From Amycolatopsis sp. 2-15 (GTDB lineage Bacteria > Actinomycetota > Actinomycetes > Mycobacteriales > Pseudonocardiaceae), in contig NZ_CP127294.1 of assembly GCF_030285625.1 (NCBI RefSeq), forward strand, positions 9,432,001 through 9,496,000: a stretch of DNA of 64,000 bases, in the 5' to 3' direction. The notes below the pieces were generated by a model that was not told the DNA's origin, did no database searches, and was given only the letters and a program-made list of their open reading frames with translations. A program made the position numbers and the translations under genes. Positions 45,369-54,900 of this stretch are shown piece by piece (position 1 is the first letter of the stretch; each line of letters opens with the position of its first letter).

Positions 45369-45416
45369 GGTGAACTGCCGGCGGGCTGGGGCAAGCAGCG
45401 CCGCCGGCAGTTCACC
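45369..45416. repeat. Perfect 16-bp inverted repeat
   Basis: GGTGAACTGCCGGCGG (45369-45384) and CCGCCGGCAGTTCACC (45401-45416) are exact complements with a 16-base spacer. No T-run follows. TGAACTGCCGG recurs at about 45496. It could act as terminator for the amidohydrolase operon or be the end of a small mobile repeat. Confidence 0.75.
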
Positions 45417-45551
45417 CGCTCGGGTCGACCAGAACTACTGCAACGGCTCGATGGCGCGCGTGGAACCGCTCGCCAGGGGGCCTCCGTGGCCGCCTGAACT
45501 GCCGGGCGACCAGACGCTCGACCCGCCACCGGCGCTGGTTGGATTCGTTGC

Positions 45552-46322
45552 ATGCCGCGTAGCGCCCGCCTGGTACTGGCCGTGGTCCTGTTTGTCCAGT
45601 TGGCGTGGTCCGTCCCGCTCGCGGTGGTGTTCGGCAACGAGTACCTCGCCACGCGCGAGGCGGATCTGCTGGTGCCGTCGGCGATCTTCGCCGTCTTCGT
45701 GGTGGGTTTCCTGGCAGCCACGGTGACGTTGCTGCTGAGCTGGCTGCTGGCGGGGCGGCGGCGCAAGCGGCTGCTGGCCACCGGCTCACGCGTCCCCGCC
45801 TTGCTGGTCGACGTGGCCTACACCCACACCCGCGTGAAACGGCGCACGGTGCGGAAGCTGACCTTCGAATCCCGGGCCACCGGCACCCCGGTCCGCGCTG
45901 AGGCGCACACGACGGTGGACCTGCCCGAGGGCACGCCCGCCACGATCGCCTACGACCTGGCCGATCCGACGAAGGCCGTCGTGGTCGACGACCTCACCGC
46001 GCTCGCTGCCGACCTGGCCGGGCGCGCCGAGCGGCAGCGGCAGGCCCGGATCGACGAGATGTTCCGCCACCAGCGGGGCGGCTCCTGGACGACGTTCGAG
46101 CAGGACGGCCCGTCGGTGTTCACCACCAGCACCGTCACGGTCTCCGGCGCCGACGGCCTACCGGTGGACCTGACCTCTCACGTCAAGGACGCGGCCGGCC
46201 AAGGCTTCGGCACGGCGCTCGACCAGCTGCGCGCGATGGTCGCCGACGGCCGCCTCAGCCAGCAGCAGTTCGACGCCATCGCCCGGCAGTTCTCCGGCCT
46301 CTTCGATGAGCCCGGCCGCTGA
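45552..46322 (+). CDS. Two-helix membrane protein with SHOCT-like C-terminus
   Basis: 256 residues. Two membrane segments (LVLAVVLFVQLAWSVPLAVVF; AIFAVFVVGFLAATVTLLLSWLL) are followed by a beta-rich middle (VPALLVDVAYTHTRVKRRTV) resembling DUF3592-type domains and a C-terminal helical hairpin LDQLRAMVADGRLSQQQFDAI, the SHOCT-like pattern. No enzymatic motif. ATG at 45552. It stands between two copies of the rlmN-locus remnant, so it may be part of the rearranged segment. Function unknown. Confidence 0.78.
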   Translation: MPRSARLVLAVVLFVQLAWSVPLAVVFGNEYLATREADLLVPSAIFAVFVVGFLAATVTLLLSWLLAGRRRKRLLATGSRVPALLVDVAYTHTRVKRRTVRKLTFESRATGTPVRAEAHTTVDLPEGTPATIAYDLADPTKAVVVDDLTALAADLAGRAERQRQARIDEMFRHQRGGSWTTFEQDGPSVFTTSTVTVSGADGLPVDLTSHVKDAAGQGFGTALDQLRAMVADGRLSQQQFDAIARQFSGLFDEPGR

Positions 46323-46344
46323 GCAACCCGGCGCGGCTCTCAGG

Positions 46345-46617
46345 TCAGCGCGTGGCGAGCCAGGGCGCGAGCAGCACTTCCAGATCCGCGTCCGACAACG
46401 ACCGCGGGCTTTCACCGAAACCCTGCCAGCGCGAGGCAACCCGCGCAGCGTGAAAGTCCACCGAGTACGCGCGCATCAGCACGTACATGAAACTCTCCGA
46501 GTCGAACCGCTCACCCAGCAACGTGCGAGCCGCGCGAGCAACCGCCACCCCACCGCTGATGTCGCGCAGTTTCAGTTCTTCGGCAGCCGGGTCCAGCAGA
46601 CACGGGGTTGAAATCAC
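46345..46617 (-). CDS. Small protein of unknown function downstream of rlmN
   Basis: 90 residues, GTG at 46617, 29 bases after the rlmN stop with GGGAAAG upstream, so it was probably the second gene of an rlmN operon. Contains PAAEELKLRDISGGVAVARA, ESFMYVLMRAYSVDF and the tail RSLSDADLEVLLAPW. No membrane segment or catalytic motif. Its tail is duplicated in the remnant at 45188. Family not recognised. Confidence 0.65.
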   Translation of the reverse strand: MISTPCLLDPAAEELKLRDISGGVAVARAARTLLGERFDSESFMYVLMRAYSVDFHAARVASRWQGFGESPRSLSDADLEVLLAPWLATR

Positions 46618-46646
46618 AGGAACTTTCCCATCACTGAAACGAAAAC

Positions 46647-47211
46647 TCAGCCTTCGGCAGCCAACTGGCCACACGCCGCCGCGATGTCCTGACCACGGGT
46701 GTCACGCACCGTGCAGGCTACGCCCCCCGCGTTGACCAGCCGCACGAACTCCCGCTCCACCGGCTTCGGCGACGCATCCCACTTGCTGCCCGGAGTCGGG
46801 TTCAACGGAATCACGTTCACATGCACCAACTGACCCAAGTGCTTACGCAGCCGCTTCGCGAGGAGCTCGGCCCGCCACGGCTGGTCATTGATGTCCCGGA
46901 TCAACGCGTACTCGATCGACACCCGCCGACCCGACGTATCCGCGTAATACCGCGCCGCAGACAACACCTCGTCCACCGACCACCGGTTGTTCACCGGCAC
47001 CAACGTGTCCCGCAGCTCGTCATCCGGAGTGTGCAGCGACACCGCCAGACGCACCTGCATCTTCTCATCCGCCAGCTTCCGGATCGCCGGCGCCAACCCC
47101 ACCGTCGACACCGTCACCGAACGCTGCCCGATACCCAACCCCGACGGCGCCGGCTCCGTAATCCGCCGCACCGCCGCCACCACCCGCTTGTAATTCGCGA
47201 GCGGCTCACCC
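46647..47211 (-). pseudogene. rlmN: RlmN, 23S rRNA A2503 methyltransferase, 5' half missing
   Basis: The remaining ~187 residues follow RlmN from [20 protein letters not shown] through [49 protein letters not shown] and [13 protein letters not shown], ending normally. The radical-SAM cluster cysteines and the start lie in the missing half. Homology stops at about 47211, where the flank becomes unrelated. The modified-cysteine region CTVRDTRG is kept. In many actinobacteria rlmN lies near dxr, so this is the expected chromosomal place; its break marks the edge of the accessory region. Confidence 0.88.
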
Positions 47212-47454
47212 CTGGCAACAGACTTAACACAAGTTGCCGACAGAGTCTCCGCAGGTCAAGCCGACAACAAGTTACGTGAGTGACCGGAGTCACACGACTT
47301 TGCATCGTTCGTCGAAGCCGGTGGGCGGCAGCCTCCAGCTTCTTCCCAGCGGGAGACACCTCGAGCGATTCGTTGTTACCGTGCGTAGCAGACCGCCTAG
47401 GCCCACGCCGAATTTCACGAGCGTCTCGGCAAGAAGGCGCTGAGGTTTATATCG
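47212..47454. other. Unassigned sequence at rearrangement edge
   Basis: 243 bases between the rlmN break and the decayed transposase. No gene, repeat or RNA was recognised. Base composition is lower in GC than the core genes. It is part of the accessory region. Confidence 0.4.
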
Positions 47455-47893
47455 AAGCCGGTCAGAGCCGTTCGTGATCGCGGCGATGTGAGCGGCGGCT
47501 TCGTAGCGGACCGCGAGTTTGTCATATCGGGTGGCCACGGCGCGGTGACGTTTGAGCTAGTTGATACCGCACTCCACGACGTGGCGCTGCCTGTGGACAT
47601 CGGGGTCGAAGACCGGTGACCGCCCGCCCTTGGCCCCTTCGCTTTGCGGCGCGTGTCCTGGTCTGCCTTGCTCGGCACCAGCGCGTTGACAGCGCCGGAA
47701 GAGCCCATAAGCCGCCGCCCAGGACCCATAACTTTCCGGGGTGTCACGGCACGGCGCACCGGCGCGCACCCCGCCACCGGATCTCGTCGACCAACTGCCG
47801 CTTGCTCCACGACGACGTTCGACCCGGCCGCGACGGTGCAGGCAGTAGCGCTGCCCACTGCTCGCCGGTTAGGTCGAACCGCCCCGCCACCAT
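47455..47893 (-). pseudogene. Decayed IS5-family transposase
   Basis: Minus-strand fragments in order: MVAGRFDLTGEQWAAL with WSKRQLVDEIRWR (N-terminal helical domain), then in another frame GAPCRDTPESYG with AAYGLFRRCQ, then DVHRQRHVVECGIN, a TAG stop, and RYDKLAVRYEAAAHIAAI (C-terminal YREK-like end). The middle with the DDE acids is mostly deleted. It is a different IS5 member from the intact copy at 61.2 kb. Its N-terminus is fused in frame to the orphan toxin tip. Confidence 0.82.
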
Positions 47894-48411
47894 TACGGTA
47901 CCCACGAGGTCGCCGGTGGTGTTCGGGTTCTTCTCGGTCGACGAACCAACTTCCGGAGACCTCGCCTCTTTCGGTCGTTTTACATCATTCATCAGAGCTT
48001 CGTCTATTCGCCCGGAATCCACCAAACTCTTTTGCATACTAAGCCATGCTCGCGACTGAAGACTGGAACCAGTGGACCACAACTGACGATGATCCGCTCT
48101 TGCCATTCGTGCAGCTGGACCACTGTACTTGGAAATTCGCGATGTGGAGGCATTTTGTGGCATATGGTTGATCTCATTGCCACTTCCGGCAAGCTGCAGG
48201 TGGCCGTATTTTCCTCCGTCTTCGCCGCAGTTATGGACAAGAACGCCGACCCTGCCGGCGAGGATGTAGTAGGTGTGGACGTCGTCGACGGTGAGGTTGT
48301 AGGTGATGATCGCGGCGGTGTAGCGGCGGGTGGCCAGGACGGTGATGTGGCCGTTGTCTGGGGTGTCGACTTCGTCTCCGACGCGGAGGTTGTCGGCTTC
48401 GCGCCAGGCGG
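47894..48411 (-). pseudogene. Orphan toxin tip: partial Hint plus DHR-type toxin module
   Basis: Begins with WREADNLRVGDEVDTPDNG to HTYYILAG and VLVHNC, the C-terminal half of the Hint module, nearly identical to the same stretch in the RHS gene. Then a different toxin: HLQLAGSGNEINHMPQNAS, MARADHRQLW and SLVDSGRIDEALMNDV. This pattern (GNExxHMP, ADHR) is common at the ends of RHS and other polymorphic toxins. There is no promoter-like start. The end is replaced by the transposase remnant, so the module is probably silent. No immunity gene follows. Confidence 0.75.
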
Positions 48412-48520
48412 AGCTGCCTAGCAGGCCCCGACCCGCTGAGTGACTCCCATCGCGGCAGACGGTACGCAGTGCACCCTTCCAACTGACGAGCAACTTCATC
48501 AAGGCGTCTGCGAGTCCTTC

Positions 48521-48988
48521 TCACTCAAGCGTCCACTCACCCAACAGGATTGGTCGAATTCCATCTTTCATCATCGAGAACATCGCATTGCGATCTTCCC
48601 CATATTGATAGACCGATGAATCGAACCCGGCATAAAATGCTCCGTCACTTCCCGAGTATACGGTCACATGGAAGCTATCCACTCCAATCGGGCACAGAAC
48701 GGTGCCAGCCACCCCTGCGCATCGGCGAGCCACGTCCGCATCACGGGTGGTACACACGGCAGACGGATCGAAATGCGTCCAACTTGAGATCCTCTCCCCC
48801 GCGATAAAGAGGGCTGGAGGGTGGTCGATCTTTAGGCCGAAGCATTCACTCAGGAAGTTCTTTGCCTGCTCGTGACAGACGAAGCCGACACGCTCCAAAC
48901 CTACCACGATAGCATCCGCCTCACGGCGCACCCTGCCCGCCTCCCAGCCAAACGAGCTAAGAAATTCCTCCAGTTCCGATTCGCGCAT
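48521..48988 (-). CDS. SUKH-3-type immunity protein
   Basis: 155 residues. ATG at 48988 lies 5 bases after the RHS stop, with GAGGTGAGAAGG across the junction. The protein (MRESELEEFLSSFGWEAGRV, VVGLERVGFVCHEQAKNFL, SSWTHFDPSAVC, LCPIGVDSFHVTVYSGSDGA) fits the SUKH superfamily, group 3. SUKH proteins neutralise toxins, often deaminases and nucleases, by direct binding in the cytoplasm. Coupled position behind a deaminase-tipped RHS gene supports that role. Codon use is lower in GC than the core genes, typical of swapped immunity genes. Confidence 0.85.
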   Translation of the reverse strand: MRESELEEFLSSFGWEAGRVRREADAIVVGLERVGFVCHEQAKNFLSECFGLKIDHPPALFIAGERISSWTHFDPSAVCTTRDADVARRCAGVAGTVLCPIGVDSFHVTVYSGSDGAFYAGFDSSVYQYGEDRNAMFSMMKDGIRPILLGEWTLE

Positions 48989-48993
48989 CCTTC

Positions 48994-51900
48994 TCACCTC
49001 GATAGGTCCGTCACTCCACGCCGAACAAGAACACTCTGACAGGATAGACAAGCGGATTCTGGGGCGCCCGTGGCACTGCGAACGGTCAGAAGTTCGATGT
49101 CACTCAACCGTAGCGAGCGTCCGACTTGATCCTCGAAATCGGCTCCATGTTCGGCGATCAGAGCATTGCAGGCCCGGATCTCGGCACAGTTATCGGCTCC
49201 GCGGCCAGCGATCTGCCCACCATCGGCGAGAGCGGAATCAATCTCGGGCTCGAAGTAGGCCGGGCGGGACAAATGGCCAGAGTGACCGGTTGAAACCATA
49301 TCGGTACCCTTGAACCGGGCTGCTGCGCTCATCGTGGCGTCCGCGGGTGCCGATTGTGCTGCCGCTCTAGCCTCAGGTCCACAATTGTGGACGAGTACCG
49401 GCGTACCCCCTGCCAGCACATAGTAGGTGTGGAGCTCGTCGACGGTGAGGTTGTAGGTGATGATCGCGGCGGTGTAGAGGCGGGTGGCCACGACGGTGAT
49501 GTGACCGTTGTCCGGGCTGTCGACCTCGTCGCCGACACGCAGGTTGTCAGCTTCACGCCAAGTGTGGAGAGTGACATCCCAGAACAGATGCTGCGCGGTA
49601 GTGGTGATGGTCGCCGACCCGTCCGGGGTGCTGAAGGTGAGGTCATCGAAGGACTTGTCGGTGGTGGTGACGTGCACCGCCGTCACCACATGCTGTTCGG
49701 CGTCGTGACTGTCGGGCTCGGAGTTGGTGACCTTGTCGCCGACGTGGACCTGGTCGATCGCCTTACTCGAGCCATCAGCCATCAGGACGCTGGTGGCGCC
49801 GGCGAAGCTGTTACACCCAGACGAGGCCTTGGCCGGGCTGGCAGCGGGGGCTTCCTCGGCAGGTGCGCTCGCCGCCGGAGCGCTCTTCGCAGCAGCGGGA
49901 GGCGGCGGCGGGTCCGCGGGTGTGGGCGCAGCGCCTGCTTCGCCGGCCGACTCTCCGGCGGACGCTTCTGCCCCTGCTTCGCCACCGGTTGCTTCACCGG
50001 CCCCGTCGCCGAGCATCTCGCCGGCGACTCCGGCACCGGCTGTGGCACCACCGGCCGCGGCCAACGCACCAGCACCCTCCGTGACCGCTGCGGCCGCGGC
50101 GCCGGCCGCAGCCCCCGCACCTCCGAACAAGGAGCCTTCGGTCGCGCCGGCTGCGATCGCGCCCAAACAGAGACCATCGGTGGCGACGACGCAGGCCACC
50201 GCGCCGACGACCGCGGCGACCGTGCCGACAACGATCAGCCAGTGCGGCAGGTGGAACGAGTGATCGACCGGAGCCGCGACCGGCCCACGTGCCGGCGGCG
50301 CCCCGCCCCCAGACCTGCCGCCCCTCGCGTTTGAGCTCGCGTGGCCGGATGCGGTATGCGCCGGCGGCGAAGGAGGCGGAGGCGCCACTTCCGGATCGAA
50401 ATAAAGTGCGGGGCTCCAGACGGCCAACCCGCTCGGGTCGCTGCCGGTGACGGGGTCGTTGCCCGCGTAGTCGTACCCGCCCATCTCGTTCGGGTCGGTC
50501 TGCTCGAACACCGGGTCCGCGGACAGGAACCGGCCACTCGCCGGGTCGTACTCACGGGCGCCCAGGTTTTCCAGCTGTGTGGTCGGGTCGGGCGTGCCGC
50601 CGACGTAGCCCTTGTCGCCGGGCCAGGTGCTCGGTGCCGTTCCTCGTTCCTGGCCGAAGGGCAGGTACTGGCGGCGCGTGGTGGCGAGGGTGGAGGAGTT
50701 GAGCGTGAGCTGGTCGGTGCCTTGCCGATCAGGCACCAGGTACTGCACGGCGCCCGACGAGCTGCGCACCGCGACCGTCGCCCCGCCGAGGGAGTAGTAG
50801 CGCGTGGCCGTCGTGGTTTCGGACACGGGATCGAGCACCAGCTGCATGTCCCCGAGGAAGAACGTGGTCTGGCTGGGGTCGCGGCGCACGATCAGGTTTC
50901 CGCTGTCGTCGTAGACGTAGGAGGTGGTGCCTGATGCAGTGACGTCGGTGCTGGGCTTGTTCTGGTCGTTCCACGTCAGTGTTTGGTTGCCGGTGGAGCC
51001 GCCGGTGATCGAGGTCGTGTTGCCGGCCGTGTCGTAGGTGTAGGAGGCGGTGCTGGCGGTGGCGTTCGGTCCGGTCGCGGTCGTACCGGTCAGGGTGTGC
51101 GGCTGGTCGGTCGCCGAGCCCTGTGCCGGGTAGTTGAAGGTGGTCGTGGTGTCCCCGGCGGTGTTGCCGGAGGTGTTGTGTTCGGTCTGGGTCAGCCGGT
51201 CCCCGGCTGCGTCGTAGGTCCAGGATTGCCAGTAGGGCGTGGGGCCGCCGACGTTCGCCGAGTTGCCCGGCGCGGGGGTGGTGGCGCAGTTGTCGGTGGC
51301 GGTCCAGGCCTGGGAGAGGCGGTCGGCGGAGTCGTAGCCGTAGCACTGGGTGTCGACCGTGGCGCCGCCGTTCTGGCGGTCGGTGGACGAGACGAGGAGG
51401 CCTGCGCCCTTGGACACTCCGGGTCCGCTGTAGGTGTAGCTGGTGTCGTCGACGACCACGCTGTTGTTGGACGTGGTGGTCTGAATGTCGGTCAGCGCGT
51501 GGGTCTGCGGGTCATAGGTGTTGGTGGCCCACACCTGGCCGCCGGTGGCCGGCATCGTGTACTGCAGCGGTTCGCCGAACTCGGAGTACCCGACCGCTTG
51601 CACGTAGGTCGTGACGTTGCTCGCGAGTGAGGTGGGTTCGCCGAAGGCGTCGTAGCCGACCGAGACGCTCTCCGACGGCAGCCCGTCCAGCGCAGGCTCG
51701 CTGTGGCCGGTGAAGTATCCGGTGAGGCTGTAGCCGAACGACACGGTGTAGCCGGCCGCGGGGATGAGGCTGGTGCCCTCGCCGGTCAGCGTGGTGGTGA
51801 CCGCTTCTGCCTGCGCTTGCGCGTTGTATGCCCGGATCGTCTGGGTGTAGACGTCACCGCCGGAGTGCGACGTCTGCGACGTCGGGTAACCCTTCTTGAG

Positions 51901-54900
51901 ACTGTCGTAGGTCCACCCCGCGATCTCGTTGCCGCTCGAGGGCGCAGCGTTCCCCGTGGTGTCGTAGTCGAACGTCTTGCGGCCGTCGGCGTCGTAGGCG
52001 TGGGTAGTCTGCTTGGCCCGCGCGTCGGTCGTCGTGAGGAGCTGACCGGCGTGGTCGTATGTGCTCGTTGTCGTGCCGGTGTCGGGATCCTGGGCCGAGG
52101 TCTGGTTGCCGAGCAGGTCGTACTGGTACGACCAGGTGTTGCCCGCCGCGTCCTTGACGCTCTGCTGCTTGCCGTTCGGGTAGTACGTGTAGTGGGTGGC
52201 GGAGTAGTCGCCCGGCGGATCGGTCGGATTCGCCGGCGCGCCCGCGTTGTAGCGGTAGAGGTCGGTCGTGTCTCCCCTGGCATCGGCCAGCGTGGTGGTC
52301 GCCGGAGACCCGGCCGGTGGGATCGTGGTGACGAAGTTCCCGCCGTAGACGTAGCTGGTGCGCCAGGTCTCGTTGCCCAGGGCGTAGGCGATCGCTGCGG
52401 TCTTGCGGCCGGCGCTGTCGTAGGAGGTGCCGGTCGACGACGGGACGTCACCCGCTGGTGCCTGGACGTAGGTCGGGGAGACCGCGTCGGAGTTGAAGTA
52501 GGGGTTGGTGGTCTCGGAGACCCAGCCGTCGGTGTTGTAAATCGTGTCGGTGATATCCCGGCCGTTGTCCGGCGTCTGGTTCTGAACCTCCCTCGAGCGC
52601 AGCAACGCGTCGTAGAGAGTCTCCGAAAGCCGATAGGTGCCATTGAAGTTCAGCGTGTAAGTGTCCACAACGGACGGGGCACTGTTCGAGATGGTGTAGG
52701 TGTACTTCAACGACGGCGCCGAGATTCCCGGCTTGAGCACTGAGGTGAGACGGCCGAGCGCGTCGAACTGCTCTTTGGTCACGAACCCGCCGGCATCCGT
52801 GGACGAGGTCGGCAGATCTCGCACGGGGTCGTTCACGGTCGTTGTGGTGAACGTCAGCGGGTCCTTAACCACCACCTGCGTCGGTTCTGCCCCTGTCGCG
52901 GGGGTGTACGTCGTCTGGGTGGTGCGGTTGTCCGGGTCCGTCGTGGTCAGCGGTCGTCCGTACTCGTCGAAGGAGGCAGTGGTCGCCGAATACGTCGAAG
53001 TCGCCGCCGATCCCGTGTAGGTGATCGCGCCTTCGGTTTCGGTGGGATCCCCGACTGTGGGTGCAGCCCCCGAGGTGGTCGAGCCGTCGTAGAAGGTCAG
53101 CTGGTCGGAGACGGCGTCCTGGGGATACACGGGCGTCGTGCCGCAGTCGGCCGATACGGTTTTCTGCTCGGCCGGCCTGTCCAGGATCCACGCGGTCGTG
53201 TTGTCGGCGAAACTCGTGGTGCTGCACAGGTCATCGGCCGGTGTCGAGACGTCGCCGTGGTCGTCGGTCGCCGTGACCCGGCCATGACTGTCGTGGGTGT
53301 AGTCGGTCTCGGTTTCCCGATCGCCACCCGAACTCAGTGGCGTGTAGACCTTCGTGTCCGCAGTGTCGAGCAGGAAGGATTGCAACGGCTTCAGGCCCGA
53401 GACGGCCTGCGTTGCAGTGGCAGCCGACGACCAGGGATCGCTGATGGTGTCGGAGACGACCGCTGATCCGTTGTAGACGACCGTTTCGTATGTGCCGCCC
53501 GCGAACTGGTCGCTGTCGGTCACCGGTGGATCCCCGCGCGAGTCGGAGATCGCGGCCGGTCTGGTTCCTCCGTTGGGCAGGGTGTCCCCGTCCATGCCCC
53601 GGAAGTAGGTGTACTGCGTCTTGGTGACGGGGTCGGGCGCCGTGCCGGTGGTGACGATCATGCCCTGGAAGCCGCGCCACTGGTCCCAGGTCCGTTCGTC
53701 GGGTTGACCGGTGGGGTCCTCCGTGTAGTGCCAGGCGGGTGTTCCCACGGGTGTGTACGTCGTGGCGATCGTGTCGTGGGCCGAGCCACCGGTCGGATCT
53801 TCTTCGGTGACCCCGGTGACGATGAACTTGTTGAACCAGTCGAGAACCGGCTCGGTCTGGTTCGGCGGCAACCAGTAGGCGGGATAGCAGAGCGTGGTGT
53901 TCTGGGAGGGATCCGCAGGGGTGCCGGACGAGCAGCCGGGCGAGGAGTAGCCGACCGAGATGGTTTCTCCGGTCTCGGTGGTGATCGTCGTCAGCCGCTG
54001 CCGGGTGATCGGCGAGTAGCCGTCGCTGAGATCAACCCTGTTGGACAGCGGCGTTCCGGAGAAGACCACCGGCGGCAAGGTGATGGCCGCCGTCGAACCA
54101 CCGGCCGAGGTGTCCTGCCCGGTACGGGCGATCGACGAGAGCCACAGCGAGGGGCTAGTGGAATCGTCGGTCGCCGGGTACGTGTGGGTCAGCGCCCAGT
54201 TGTCCACATTGGTCTCGGTGGTGCCGACGAGCACCTGCGTCTGGATCGACTGCAGCGCATATTCCGACCAGAACGACGGTGACTGCACCGAACAGCTGGC
54301 GTTGTTCGCGCAGTTGAGGTCATAGGGCACGTCGGGCCAGTTGGACGCGGTGGCCGACGACAGTGTGGCCGGATCGCAGCTGGCCTGATTACACCGGCCG
54401 GTGGTCGTGAACAGCACCTGCGCAGCCGGCTGCGTCGAGTAGACCTGCCCCGCGCGCTGCCCGTACTGGATCTTCGACAGGTAGGCGCCGCGGTTGTACG
54501 GGGTGTTCGCCGTGCTGCCCAGGTCGCGGGAGTAGTAGTTGTTCTCGGTGTTGTAGAAGTACGAGACGACGTCGGAGTGGGTGTCCACGACGTAGTCGAG
54601 GTTCCAACGGTAGGCCTGCTGACACCAGGAGTTCGCGAAGGTCGCGTTGTAACAGGGCTGTCCGGCCGCGGCGGCGAAGACCGGTTCAGTCAGCACCGAG
54701 TTGGTGGTCGGATTCCCGCTGCTCCAGCCGGGCAGCTGGTTGAGACCGAAGTAGTACTGGGTCCCGTCCGCGGTGGTGACGACGAAGTGCTCACCGTTCT
54801 GCGCCCCGTTCGCCGCGCCGGTGACGTACTGCACCCGCTCACTGGCATCGGAGCGCGCGTGGTACGTCCCGGTCGCGTCGTCCTTGATCAACGGCACCGT

